Assembly: GCA_000697335.1 (NCBI GenBank)
Contig: JNEM01012643.1
Location: 1-11,912 of the forward strand
Reading direction: 5' to 3'
From: Conidiobolus incongruus B7586
Lineage: Eukaryota > Entomophthoromycota > Entomophthoromycetes > Entomophthorales > Conidiobolaceae
DNA: 11,912 bases
The translations under genes and the position numbers were made by a program. The notes beneath the pieces are model-generated. The model made no database searches. It worked only from the letters and a program-made list of their open reading frames with translations, and was not told the origin of the DNA. Numbering within the stretch: the stretch's first letter is position 1; the number at the start of each line of letters is the position of its first letter. Positions 1-9,307 of the stretch are shown in pieces.

Positions 1-73
1 TATAAATTTAAATTTCAATAAATAGGAAAATTTTTAATTTATGATTTTTCAATTATATTATTAGTTTGAAAAA

Positions 74-93
74 ATATATATATATATATATAT
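74..93. repeat. (TA)n microsatellite in the 5' leader of mariner copy 1
   Basis: About ten TA units. The same kind of tract sits at the corresponding place, between the TIR and the transposase start, in mariner copies 2 (2269-2289) and 3 (10364-10383). The repeat therefore travels with the element and did not arise separately at each site. Confidence 0.85.
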
Positions 94-187
94 GAAGTTA
101 ATAGTAAATTATATTTTTTTTAATATATATATAATAATTTTTGTGATTAAAAAATTATTATTTTAAAAATGGTTATTTAATTTGATT

Positions 188-1173
188 AAATTTAAATTAA
201 ATAATAAAAATGAAAAGTTTCTTATTTTAGTATCAATAATACTTAACCATGAACCCACTAAAATTATTTAAAATTTATAAGCAATTTTAATAATAAAGCA
301 TTATCTAAATTAACCAATTATTATTAGGTAAATCATTTTAAAGCTAAATAAGAAATTTTTTATAACCTGCTAAAATCTTAAAATTAACTTTAATTGTTAT
401 TCTTTTAATTATTAATAGAATAAAAAATATATTAAAAAACACTTTTTTTTAATTAAATAACTATCCAAATACTTTAATATTAATCTTATAAGTATTTTAC
501 ATACAATAAAGTTAAAATTTAAACAAATAAACAAAAATATAAAATAGGTATTTTATAATTTAATTTAGGCTTAAAAAAATTAAAATAGTTATTATTAAAC
601 ATAACTTACTAAAATATTACTAGAAGCTTAAACTTTTATAATAAATAATTTCAATTGATGAATCTTAGATCTTTATATATAATCCTTTATCAAAACACAA
701 ATTAAGATGCTAGATTAAATTAAATTATTGCTCTCCATTAATCTCTTAAATAAATATTTTATTAATAAGTGAATTTTAATTATTATAACAGATTATAATG
801 TTAAATGCTACTCTTATTTAGTTTCTAAAAAAAACTAATTCAAAGTAAACTTTTTATTATTTTTTCAAATAAAAATATTTTTAATTAATATTTTCAATAT
901 AATTTGAGAAGACTTACTATATAATATAATATTTGTAAAATATATTAATCTAAAGCTATAAAAAACTTTGTAATTAAAAATAACTGGAAAAAATAACTAT
1001 ATCTAGTAAACTTTTTAGATTATAACCTATGTAATTTTAATTGCTTTAGGTAATTAAAAAACTAGCTTAAAAGAAAAATATTGGTGCAAGAAAATTAATT
1101 TATAAAATATCAAATTTCAGTTTTTAATAAAACAAAATATTTTTTAGATATTAGATCTATATCAAAAATATAG
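188..1173 (+). pseudogene. Mariner transposase, dead copy
   Basis: Homologous along its length to the frame at 9308-10309. The Met codon of copy 3 corresponds to AAA at 188-190, and the stop corresponds to TAG at 1171-1173. The span of 986 bp is not a multiple of three and many stops interrupt it, so both frameshifts and nonsense changes are present. The first catalytic Asp region survives as Ile-Asp-Glu-Ser followed by a stop at the conserved Trp (near 656). The third catalytic position reads Cys-Asn-Phe where the family has Cys-Asp-Tyr (near 1030), and the second Asp motif near 930-945 is no longer recognisable. It would have made a cut-and-paste DDD transposase of about 333 residues. It cannot work now and is more decayed than copy 3. 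Confidence 0.85.
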
Positions 1174-1302
1174 CAAAAAGTTATTAATAATAAAAGAAAC
1201 TATTAAATTGATAATTTATATTTATTTTTATATACTATATATTAAAATATATATTTATTTTTAATTGTTAAACATTCCTATTATAAATAATATAGAGTAA
1301 TA

Positions 1303-2153
1303 TTTTAATTAAATATATAGAAATATCAATTTAATAACTTTATGGAATAGATAATAAATTAAGATTACCAAAAGGCAATTAATTAAGAGATCTGATAATT
1401 TAATATTGTTGATAAGAGTAAATATATTTTTATATATTTTTTTCTATATTAAGCTAGTAAGAGTTAAAAAAGAGTTTAAAATTTATTTAAAATTAACTTT
1501 AATATCTTATAATTGTAAAATAATAATAAAGGTTTGATAATTATTATTTAATAATTAGAATATTAATAACAAAAATACATAAGCTAAAATTAAGTTAAAT
1601 ATTATTATATAAATATTACTATATTTTTAGTTAAGATAGAAATATTTAGATTACAAATATATAAAATAATTCTTAAGCATAATTATCACTAAACAATTCT
1701 TTTTTTTATATTATTTTATATAGTCAACTAAGATTAGTCTAGAATAATATTATTTACCTTAATATTATCTAATTTATACTTATTAAAAATAAAAGCATAA
1801 TTAAGATTTCTATAAATAAGATTAAAAAGGGTATTATATTATCCCTGGATATAACAATTATATAAATTAAATTCTTAGAGGAATTTGATTTAAAATGATT
1901 AATAATTTAATTAATAAGGTTAATTATAAATATATATAATAAATATATGATTTATAAGTGTATAAACAAATAAAGTTAATATATAATATTAAAAATATTA
2001 AAATTTATTTAGATTATAAAAGTTAAATTATTATTAATAACAATTAGATAAAAATTGTTTAACATTTGTGATATAGTGATATTAGTTTAAATAATAAAAA
2101 TAATAATAAATTTAAGATAAAATATAAAAAATATATTTTAATATAGTAATTAA
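1303..2153. other. Gene-free A+T-rich spacer between two mariner copies
   Basis: About 850 bp with no open frame of note, no RNA gene and no repeat I can match elsewhere in the window, on either strand. The only coding-like signal is the weak transposase trace at 1342-1600, listed separately. The remainder (about 1640-2153) is low-complexity A/T sequence in which I see nothing identifiable. Confidence 0.6.
1342..1600 (+). pseudogene. Possible Fot1/pogo-like transposase N-terminus, heavily decayed
   Basis: Reading from ATG at 1342, the frame begins Met-Glu-stop-Ile-Ile-Asn-stop-Asp, with stops where Gln would fit. Further on, near 1450-1480, it reads Tyr-stop-Ala-Ser-Lys-Ser-stop-Lys-Arg-Val. 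That resembles the helix-turn-helix of pogo/Fot1 transposases (pattern: Tyr, small residue, Lys/Arg-Ser-Thr, then Arg-Arg-Val/Leu). Near 1530-1590 a stretch resembles the start of a CENP-B-type DNA-binding domain. No catalytic domain is visible downstream and I found no TIRs. The match is by pattern only, and chance similarity in A+T-rich DNA is a real alternative. Confidence 0.25.
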
Positions 2154-2268
2154 TATTATATTGGAATTATAAAAATGGGAAATTTTTTAATTTTTGATTA
2201 TTCAAACATATTATTAGTTTTAAAAAAAATCTATATAAAATAAACAGGAAAATAAATAGTTTTGAATA

Positions 2269-2289
2269 TTATATATATATTTATATATA
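2269..2289. repeat. (TA)n microsatellite in the leader of mariner copy 2
   Basis: An interrupted TA tract at the same position in the element as the tracts in copies 1 and 3, lying just after a conserved AGTTTTGAA block (2259-2267). Confidence 0.8.
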
Positions 2290-2344
2290 CTTATATTTAT
2301 TATTAAATAAATTCATATTTTAAAATTAGTTCTCTAATTTAGTT

Positions 2345-2843
2345 ATGCTTATATCAAATAATAATAATCAAAAGTTTTTTATTTTAGTATTAATAAAACT
2401 TGAACACAAACTCTCTAATAATTGTTAAAATTTACCAATAACTTTTGATAATAAAGTATTATTTAAATTAAAAATTTATAACTAGGTGTTTTAATTTAAA
2501 GCTAAGAGAAAAACTACCCAAAACTTATAAAATTGTAAACTTTAATTTCAATGTTTATTTTTCTAATTATTAATAAAGTAAATAATTATATTAAAAAGTA
2601 CCATTTTATTTCAATTAAAGAAATAAAGAGGTACTTTAATATTAGTTATATAAGTATTTTTTATATATTAAATTTTATTTCAAAATTAATTAATATAAAT
2701 ATAAAATAAATATCATATAATTTTACTAAAGCTTAAAAAAATAGAATAGCTATTAGTAAATAAAATTTACTAAGGTATAGCTAGAAACTAAAGCTTTTAC
2801 AAAAAATTATTAAAATTGATGAATCTTAGATTTCTTTATACAA
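2345..2843 (+). pseudogene. Mariner transposase, N-terminal half, dead
   Basis: ATG at 2345-2347 followed by Leu matches the start of the copy 3 transposase, with the same Asn-rich residues shortly after (Ser then four Asn). Stops interrupt it from residue 30 on, and about one base is missing near 2530-2545 relative to copy 3, giving a frameshift. It reaches the first catalytic motif (Ile-Asp-Glu-Ser, then a stop at the conserved Trp, near 2815-2830) and ends about nine codons later at the border with Tc1-A. The second and third catalytic Asp are absent with the lost half. Copies 1 and 2 share Glu after the first Asp where copy 3 has Lys, so Glu is probably ancestral. Confidence 0.8.
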
Positions 2844-2845
2844 TA

Positions 2846-3058
2846 ACCTTTAAAAGTAAGTTATAAAATCAAAAATATATATATTTTAATTAATAACTAT
2901 AACAATAATATATATTAAATTATTTAAAACTATAATATATAATTAAGTTATATTATTTAATGATAAATAAATATATTTAAATTTATTTAGTAAACTATTA
3001 GCAAAAATATTAACTATTAATATTTAACTAAGGTGAGTTATAAATTTGTGGGTTTTTA
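2846..3058 (+). repeat. Left terminal inverted repeat of Tc1-A (IR/DR type)
   Basis: Matches the reverse complement of 11236-11444, best at its outer end (ACCTTTAAAAGTAAG, 2846-2860) and inner end (GGTGAGTTATAAATTTG, 3032-3048), with a more diverged middle. The outer site GTAAGTTATAAAAT (2856-2869) and the inner site GTGAGTTATAAATT (3033-3046) are related direct repeats 177 bp apart. In Tc1 elements of the IR/DR group such pairs are the transposase-binding sites; that role is inferred here. Confidence 0.85.
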
Positions 3059-3089
3059 AGATAAAAGGATATATTTAACAATATAAAAC

Positions 3090-3488
3090 TGTTAAAAGAC
3101 TAGTTCTCTAAATTCTTATATATACTTTCATATAATCTAATTAACTATAAATTATATAATTAATTTATACTTATATAGTTAAATTAATTATATAAATAGA
3201 ATTAAATTATTTAATAAACTAGGTTCCTCTTTTTTTTCTCAATTCTTATTATTTTTTACTTTTACACTATTTCTAAAATTAAAACTATATTCTATTAATA
3301 TTATAGGATATTAACATTACCTAATATAAATCTTAATATATTAGTGACTCATCCTAGTTTGAAGCTTAATTAAACTTTGTTTACACTTACACACTATAGC
3401 TATATGATATTACTATATTCTACACCACACTATTTTTATATTAAGTTTTCCTCTATACTATATTAGTTTAACTACCATTATACTTATA
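3090..3488 (+). repeat. 5' LTR of the chromovirus
   Basis: 399 bp, about 93% identical by eye to 8407-8805 with no length difference. It begins TGTTAAAAG. The right boundary is where similarity to the other LTR stops. Shared blocks include the stretch around TTAGTGACTCATCC (3342-3355) and the one around ACACTATAGC (3391-3400). Confidence 0.92.
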
Positions 3489-3498
3489 TAGTAGCAAT
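3489..3498 (+). other. Possible tRNA primer-binding site
   Basis: TAGTAGCAAT lies directly after the 5' LTR, where Ty3/Gypsy elements carry a site complementary to a tRNA 3' end. It resembles the initiator-Met type (core GGTAGC). The match is short and the tRNA assignment is tentative. Confidence 0.4.
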
Positions 3499-3499
3499 A

Positions 3500-4700
3500 A
3501 AAAAACTATTAATAACCTACTAGAAATTAATTACTATCTATATTAAACCTAATTATTACTATTTTAAATCTTATCTATAATTTATTTTATATCAATATAA
3601 TACTATATACTATAATATTACTAAAAAAGAAGATACCCTTATATTATTTTAATAATGATAATAGCTTAATTACTAAGTGAATCTAAAACTTTAGTTTTTA
3701 AAAGCTTATTACCCTCTAAAAAGCTTATATTAAACAACTTTTGATTAACAAAAACATATCTTAAAGAGCTTAAATTTAATAAACCAGCTACTTCACTATA
3801 ATTAATATATTAAACTACCTTTTTAGTATCTTTATAAACAAATTAACTATTTATAATAGTTTTAAAAACCTTTATAAACTTGAAAACTACCTTAAAAATA
3901 TAAAAAATTACTTTGATTTAATCCCAGATAAAGATTTAAAAAATATCTTTAAATTAACCACTTCTTTTTTAGAAAAATCTGTTTATACTTGGTAATTACC
4001 TAATTACAAGCTTAATCCTAAAGAATCTTTAGAAGGATAACTTATTACAAAGATACAAACTTTTTAACAATTGGAAAAAGCTTTTAAAGAGAGGTATTAC
4101 CTAAAAGATTAAGTTTGATTAACAAGAGAAAAACTTTCTTAACTTAAATAAAAAACTTCTACAAGATAATTAATTGAGAAATTTAATGAGATATGTTTAA
4201 ATATATTTAATATCACTAAAGAAGAACAAATCTATAAACTATTACAATACCTTAACCTTCAAGTGAAGTTCTAATTAATTAGTAGGGAACACTTTAATAA
4301 TATATTTTTTTCTAACATTTATGATGTAGCAATTATAATTAATAATATCTTTTACTCTATAACTAATCTTTCCCACCATAAAAATTAATCTTTTAAACTT
4401 TACTCTAACCTACTTAAGTTTCAAATAATAGATGTTTCTGCTTTAAAGCTTTATAAGAAAACCTTTAATAAAGAAGCTAAAGCTTATTTAAGAGTAAACA
4501 AAGGTTGTTATTACTGTTGAAAAACTTAAGTAAATTATAAAGCTAACAAATATCTTTTAAAAAAGCAACATCTATTTAATTTTTAACAATCTTAACTTAT
4601 TAACCATAAATCAAATTTGAATAATATTAATATAACTTTAAAATCACTTTTTTTACAATTAGTTAGCAGATTCTAATTTAATCCACAAAAATTCTAATAA
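3500..4700 (+). pseudogene. Chromovirus gag-like region, fossil
   Basis: Lies between the primer-binding-like site and the protease, where gag is expected. The capsid part is too decayed to align by eye. Near 4503-4540 a Cys-Tyr-Tyr-Cys motif followed by Lys-rich residues is the recognisable half of a retroviral-type zinc knuckle, which in this family packages the element RNA. Broken, with many breaks; no product expected. Confidence 0.65.
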
Positions 4701-4799
4701 ACTATTGATTCCATAAATTAAACTATTTATACTAGAGAAATCCAACTGATTAAACTATTAGAAACTAAAAATATTCTAGTAACTAATTTACCTTGTAAT

Positions 4800-5330
4800 T
4801 TTTTACCTTTAACTATTACCCTATTGTTTGTGTTAATTAGTTTTTTTATAAACACACCAATTAGTGTTTTAATTAATTTTAGTTGTTCTAGTTATATTAT
4901 CTTTTTTTTTATTGTTATAAAGCTATCTTTACCTACTTAAAAAAGTAACTTGATAATTAAATATGTTAATAACTCAATAGAACAAGCATCTGGTATTATA
5001 TCTAAATACTTATCATTACCCCCTAACTACTCCTAATATATTAAATTCTTAGTTAGTAACATTGGTTATAATTTTATATTAGGTTAAAATTAGTTTAAAT
5101 ATCATAGCTTTATATCTATGAATATTACCCTAAAAAGCTACAAATCTATTTTTTTCACATTCCAAAAAAAATTAGTGGAATTAATCTTAAAAAACCTACA
5201 TTACCCTATTATAAAATTATTAAATACTATACCTAACACTAACTCTACAATTGTAACAAATATTTCTATTATTATAAACAAAAACCAATATAAAAAACTA
5301 ATTAAAAACCCTAATAATTTATAAAGATAT
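4800..5330 (+). pseudogene. Chromovirus aspartic protease region, fossil
   Basis: A hydrophobic stretch leads into a Cys-Ser-Ser segment near 4880-4905, where the family has its catalytic Asp-Ser-Gly region. Near 5050-5085 residues resembling the conserved tail of the fold (Gly-Tyr-Asn-Phe-Ile-Leu-Gly) are visible, followed by the linker to reverse transcriptase. The open stretch 5118-5324 is part of this polyprotein frame and not a separate gene. In life the protease would have cleaved the polyprotein. Broken. Confidence 0.65.
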
Positions 5331-5499
5331 ATATTTGTTTATTACTTATTTATTAGTACTTTATCTGTTGATTTCAATGAAGTTATATTTAATAACCACT
5401 TTTTATATAATATAATAGTTAATTTGCTAATGTTTTTGAATTTATAGATGGATTACTTTTTAAACATTATATTAAACATAAAATTAAACTACTCTCTAG

Positions 5500-6780
5500 T
5501 ATACAACTATACTTAAAGTTTACTTACCATTTATCTCTTAAACAATATTAAACTTTAAAAGAAGAAATTTAAAAACTACTTAAAAATAATTATATTAAAC
5601 CTTTTTCCTCACTATAAGGATTTCTAATCCTCTTTATAAAAAAAGTTGATGGTGGTTAAAGACTATATATTGATAATTGTGTTTTAAACTCTAAAACTAT
5701 TAAGGATAAAACTTTATTACTAAACCTATATGATGTTAAGGATAAACTACTTAAATCAACTATATTTACCAAACTAGATGTTAAAAATAGATATTACAAC
5801 ATTAGAGTTGAAGAAAATTTTATCCCTTTAACTACTTTCAACACTCTTTTAAGTGATTATAAATTTATTGTTATAAACTTTAAATTGTGTAATACCCTTG
5901 TAACTTTCACTTAATTCATCAATTCCCTTTTCAACTTTGTTTTTAATAACTTTATTATCACCTACTTTGATAATATCCTAATCTATTTAAAAATTAAAGA
6001 AGAATATATTTAACATGTTAATCAAGTTTTATAAATTATTCAAAAATATAAATTACCTTTAAAACTATTAAAATATATCTTTAGTACCTCTTCTATCTAT
6101 TTCTATAGTTATATTGTTTTATCTTAAGGAATTAGTATTAATCTAACTAAATTTAATGATGTTAAAGCTTTTACTATATTTATAAACAAAAACCAACTTA
6201 TGTTTATACTTAGATTATTAAATTAATTTAAAAATTTCATTGATTCTTTTGTTGAATTTATTACTTTTTTTTATTAATCTCTTAAAGAAAAGCTTCCTTT
6301 TTAAATAAACCTTACTATATACTTTTTATATAAATGTTTTAATTTTCTATATTATTAATACTTTTACTTTATCTATCTTTAATCTAAAACTACCTACCAT
6401 TATCTTTACTAACTCTAGTTTTTTTGTAATTGGTGGATAATTAACTTAGTTTGAATTTAATTCATATTTTACCCTATAACTATAGGATAAAATAATAAAT
6501 AAGAGAGAATAAGTTGAGTTTAACTTTATAAATATTACTTTAAAACTAATAACATTCTAGTTAAGAAAAATAAAACCAGCTGAATTAAAATACCTAGTCT
6601 ATAAATAAAAACTCTTTGCTTTAGTAGAAATAATCAAAAATCACTTATATTTCCTATTCTACAATTTTTTCTTAACACTTATAGATTATAAATCACTTTT
6701 CTACTTAAATACTCAAAAGCATTTATTAAGAAAATAAGTTAAATAGATTACAATTATCTAAGCTTACCTTTTTTTATTTA
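5500..6780 (+). pseudogene. Chromovirus reverse transcriptase and RNase H region, fossil
   Basis: Reverse transcriptase motifs appear in order: a Lys-Val-Asp-Gly-Gly segment (near 5641), a Thr-Lys-Leu-Asp-Val block (near 5770), a Phe-Lys-Leu-Cys-Asn-Thr segment (near 5880) and a Tyr-Phe-Asp-Asn-Ile-Leu-Ile-Tyr block at the active-site position (near 5967-5990). After the connection domain, an RNase H part is recognisable from Pro-Ala-Glu-Leu-Lys-Tyr (near 6576) through Asp-Tyr-Lys-Ser-Leu (near 6687). Domain order and spacing fit Ty3/Gypsy. Broken with many breaks; it would have copied the element RNA into DNA. Confidence 0.9.
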
Positions 6781-7029
6781 ATATCTCTTAAGCTAATAAA
6801 ACCATGTTGTAGATACTTTGTTAAAAAATCTTACATACCTACCCTTTTATTCTAATTGTAAAAATCTAGCAAATATTAACTTAATGATTATTAATGAAGG
6901 AAATAAAGAATTTATTAAACTACTTTAAAAAACATTGTTAAATAATAATTTCTTTATTTTAGTTAAAGAAAAACTTTTTAAACTATTAGAAAACTAATTA
7001 AAATATGTCAAAAGATTTAAAATTATCAA

Positions 7030-7810
7030 TAACTTACTATACTATAACAATTGTATATATATTCCTAACATTCTTAAGTTTTAACAAACAATATTTAATG
7101 AATACTATAATTTATTTATTAGAGAATATCAAAACTAGTTAAAAACTACTGAGAGAATTAAAATAAAGTACTACTTGCTTTCCCTAGTTAAATTAGTTTA
7201 GAAATACACTAATACTTGTGATATATGTTAAAAAACTAAATATAATACTCAATTAAAATATAGTAAACTTATTCCTTTATAAGTCTATAACAAAACTTAA
7301 CAACAAATCTAACTTGATTTTATAGAAATCTTTAAATCAACTAATAGTTATAATCACTTACTAATTATAATTGATTCATTTTTTAAATATGTTTATTTTA
7401 TTCTTTGTTTCAAAACTTCTACAGCTAAAAATATTACACAATTGTTATTCTCTAATATCTTTACCTATTATAGAATTCCACAAACTATTGTATTTGATAA
7501 TAATATACAATTCAACTTTTAATTTTAAAAGTCATTATCTTTTTCCTTTAAGATTAACTTAGCTATGTCTACTACTAATTATCACTAAACCAATAAACTT
7601 GTTAAAAAAATTATTAAAACCTTAAAGCAAATAATTAGAGCTTATATTAATACTAATCAATTAAATTAGAATGTTTATATCTACTAACTTTAATATTTAT
7701 TCAATACTTTTATCAATAGATTAACAGGTTTTAACCTTTATTTCATCAATTATAGTAAACATTCTAATTTAATAATTACTCTAAAAACTTCAAATTAACC
7801 TACCTTTTAA
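7030..7810 (+). pseudogene. Chromovirus integrase region (zinc finger and DDE core), fossil
   Basis: The Cys-Asp-Ile-Cys half of the HHCC zinc finger is visible near 7217, followed by Lys-Thr-Lys. The catalytic core is recognisable from a Asp-Phe-Ile-Glu segment (near 7317), through Ser-Thr-Ala-Lys-Asn-Ile-Thr (near 7420) and Ile-Pro-Gln-Thr-Ile-Val (near 7473), to Leu-Ala-Met-Ser-Thr (near 7558) and a Thr-Gly-Phe-Asn-Leu block (near 7726). This matches Ty3/Gypsy integrase order. The open stretch 7371-7562 is a shadow in another frame. Broken. Confidence 0.9.
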
Positions 7811-8194
7811 TATTATTGAATTTTAATCTAATATCAAACATATTAATTCCTTTGTTAAATTTAACTTAGAAGAAAATTAAAGGATCATAGAATAATAATA
7901 ATTAAAATTATCCAGAAACCCACTTAAATATAAAACTAGTATGTTTGTATACTTAGAATAATTTACCCTTAAACCTACCCTATTTAAATTTAGCTTAAAT
8001 CCCAAATATTTACTATTATATTATAATCCCTATAAAATTTAATCTATTGATTTAAATTTTAAAAATATTACCTTAGAATTACCTCTAACTTTAAAGATTA
8101 ACCCTACCTTTTATATATCTAAAATTAAACCATACTTTAAAAATTTTAACACTTTTCCTAATTGATTAAAAACTTTAAAACTAGATCTAATAAT

Positions 8195-8350
8195 TAATTA
8201 AGATAGAGAAGAAGAATACTATATTGATTATATAATTAAGTTTAAATCTATTAGGAATAAGCTTTATTTTTATATAAAATAAATAGGTTATTTTATTAAA
8301 GCAACTATATAAGAACCTCTAGAAAATATTAAGAATACTTTAGCTTATTA
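8195..8350 (+). pseudogene. Chromodomain at the integrase C-terminus, fossil
   Basis: A run starting Glu-Glu-Glu-Tyr-Tyr-Ile (near 8207), then a Tyr-Phe-Tyr-Ile-Lys segment (near 8267), then Glu-Pro-Leu-Glu-Asn (near 8311) follows the chromodomain pattern of chromovirus integrases. In this clade the domain directs integration into methylated-H3K9 heterochromatin, which fits the surrounding transposon-rich, A+T-rich DNA. Broken. Confidence 0.75.
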
Positions 8351-8399
8351 TACCTATTTATAAAAATTTAAAGAGTGTGTCTCTTTTAAAAAACCTATT

Positions 8400-8406
8400 A
8401 GGGGAG
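8400..8406 (+). other. Polypurine tract of the chromovirus
   Basis: AGGGGAG abuts the 3' LTR, the position and composition of the plus-strand primer in Ty3/Gypsy elements. It is one of the few G-runs in the window. Confidence 0.85.
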
Positions 8407-8805
8407 TATTAAAAGACTAGTTTTTTAAATTCTTATATATATTTTCATATAATCTAATTAACTATAAATTATATAATTAATTTATACTTATATAATTAAA
8501 TTAATTGTATAAATAGTATTAAATTATTTAATAAATGAGTTTTTTCTTTTTTTTCTCTATTCTTACTATTTCTTAATTTTACACTATTTCTAAAATTGAG
8601 ACTATATTCTATTAATATTATAGGATATTAACACTACCTAATATAAATCTTAATATATTAGTGACTCATCCTAGTTTAAAGCTTAATTAAACTTTGTTTA
8701 CACTTACACACTATAGCTACATTATATTATTACATTCTACACCACACTATTTTTATATTAAGTTTTCTTCTATACTATATTAGTTTAACTATTACTACAC
8801 TTATA
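8407..8805 (+). repeat. 3' LTR of the chromovirus
   Basis: 399 bp, colinear with the 5' LTR at 3090-3488 with no insertion or deletion. It starts directly after the polypurine tract and ends where similarity to the other LTR is lost (CTTATA in both). Confidence 0.92.
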
Positions 8806-8810
8806 ATAAC

Positions 8811-8885
8811 TATATTTTTTTTGTTTTTTTATTATTAATTTATATACAATATTATAAATATACTAAATTTTTTTTTAGTATCATT
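8811..8885 (+). other. Remaining 5' non-coding segment of Tc1-A
   Basis: Runs from the chromovirus insertion to the Tc1-A transposase start. It has long T runs (for example 8815-8821 and 8870-8877) and no recognisable signal. With 3059-3089 on the other side of the insertion it makes up the short leader between the left TIR and the gene. Confidence 0.5.
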
Positions 8886-9180
8886 ATACCTAAATCCCTC
8901 TTTAAAAAAATCTACTTATATATTAATTAACTTTATAAAGAAGGTAAATCAACTTATAATAATACTAGAATTACTAATGTTAGCTAGTTTATTATAGTTA
9001 AACTAATTAAAAATAGCAATAAAAAAACATTTAAACTTATACTTAAGTATGTTAAAATTATAAATGAATATAATAAGAAGTATATTTGTAGGTTAGTTAA
9101 TATAAGTAAATATAGTACTATTGTAGAAATACAACAAAAACTATAAAACTATACAAGAATATTAGTTAAAACTAATACTA
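8886..9180 (+). pseudogene. Tc1-A transposase, N-terminal block (DNA-binding domain), dead
   Basis: Ninety-eight codons plus one base, up to the mariner copy 3 insertion. The likely initiator is ATA at 8886-8888 (Ile-Pro-Lys-Ser), presumably a former ATG. Residues 17-45 (Leu-Tyr-Lys-Glu-Gly-Lys-Ser, then Arg-Ile-Thr-Asn-Val-Ser) match the first helix-turn-helix of Tc1 transposases, and residues 55-99 (Lys-Tyr-Ile-Cys-Arg-Leu-Val, then Ser-Thr-Ile-Val-Glu-Ile) match the second. There is one reading frame with stops at codons 15, 34 and 87, where Gln fits. The frame continues exactly at 10501. In life this part binds the TIR direct repeats at 2856, 3033, 11247 and 11421. Confidence 0.85.
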
Positions 9181-9250
9181 TTACTTTGTAATTTAAATAA
9201 TAGGAATTTTTTGTGATTGAAAAAAAATAAACATTTTAATATATTCAAAG
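9181..9250 (+). repeat. Mariner copy 3 TIR, 3' end of the element
   Basis: Starts TTACTTTG and contains AATAGGAATTTTTTG (9199-9213). It pairs with the reverse complement of 10429-10498, most clearly over the first 36 bases. The mariner transposase would bind here. Confidence 0.75.
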
Positions 9251-9307
9251 TAAAAATAAATCTATAATATAAAATTAATAATTTTTTTTATTTCTAATAA
9301 CTTTTTA

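Larger units (their letters stand above)
3..1300 (+). mobile_element. Mariner (DD34D) DNA transposon, copy 1, full length, decayed
   Basis: A 1298-bp copy of the same family as 9181-10498 (1318 bp), lying on the plus strand. It is flanked by TA at 1-2 and 1301-1302, the target-site duplication of Tc1/mariner elements. The 5' end aligns without gaps to the 5' end of the 9181-10498 copy, and the last bases (AGTAA) match that copy's other end. The termini are imperfect inverted repeats of about 70 bp sharing an AATAGGAA block (21-28 forward, inverted at 1275-1282). Compared with copy 3 it lacks about 45 bp of 5' leader just before the TA microsatellite. Because its left end coincides with the window edge, the first TA cannot be checked against outside sequence. 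Confidence 0.85.
2156..2845 (+). mobile_element. Mariner transposon, copy 2, 5' half only
   Basis: Aligns with the first half of mariner copies 1 and 3: TIR with GGAAATTTT (2178-2186), leader with TA microsatellite (2269-2289), then the transposase 5' half. TA at 2154-2155 is the likely target site. Homology stops at 2843-2845, exactly where the Tc1-A TIR begins (TA at 2844-2845). The missing 3' half, about 625 bp, is not found beyond the far end of Tc1-A at 11447. The copy was therefore cut and partly deleted, rather than simply split by an insertion. Confidence 0.85.
3090..8805 (+). mobile_element. Ty3/Gypsy chromovirus LTR retrotransposon, broken
   Basis: A complete-length but dead element of 5716 bp with two 399-bp LTRs, a primer-binding-like site, gag and pol-like regions in plus orientation, a C-terminal chromodomain and a polypurine tract. 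Order protease, reverse transcriptase, RNase H, integrase, chromodomain is that of Ty3/Gypsy chromoviruses. Candidate 5-bp target duplications are AAAAC (3085-3089) and ATAAC (8806-8810), four of five matching. It sits in the 5' non-coding part of Tc1-A and is younger than it. The reading frames carry many tens of breaks, and it is a fossil. The LTRs differ at about 29 of 399 sites by eye, some 23 of them transitions, so RIP-like mutation makes a clock age unreliable. Confidence 0.93.

Noticed and set aside
5118-5324. 68-codon open stretch starting with ATG as a small gene
   Set aside because: It lies in the chromovirus between protease and reverse transcriptase, in the polyprotein frame; it is a leftover open stretch of a fossil.
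7371-7562. 63-codon open stretch as a membrane-like small protein
   Set aside because: It is a shifted-frame shadow of the integrase core; the hydrophobic look comes from A+T-rich codons.
3090-8805. A host gene interrupted by introns in the 5.7-kb interval
   Set aside because: Paired 399-bp LTRs, the polypurine tract and the protease-RT-RNase H-integrase-chromodomain order identify it as a Ty3/Gypsy element.
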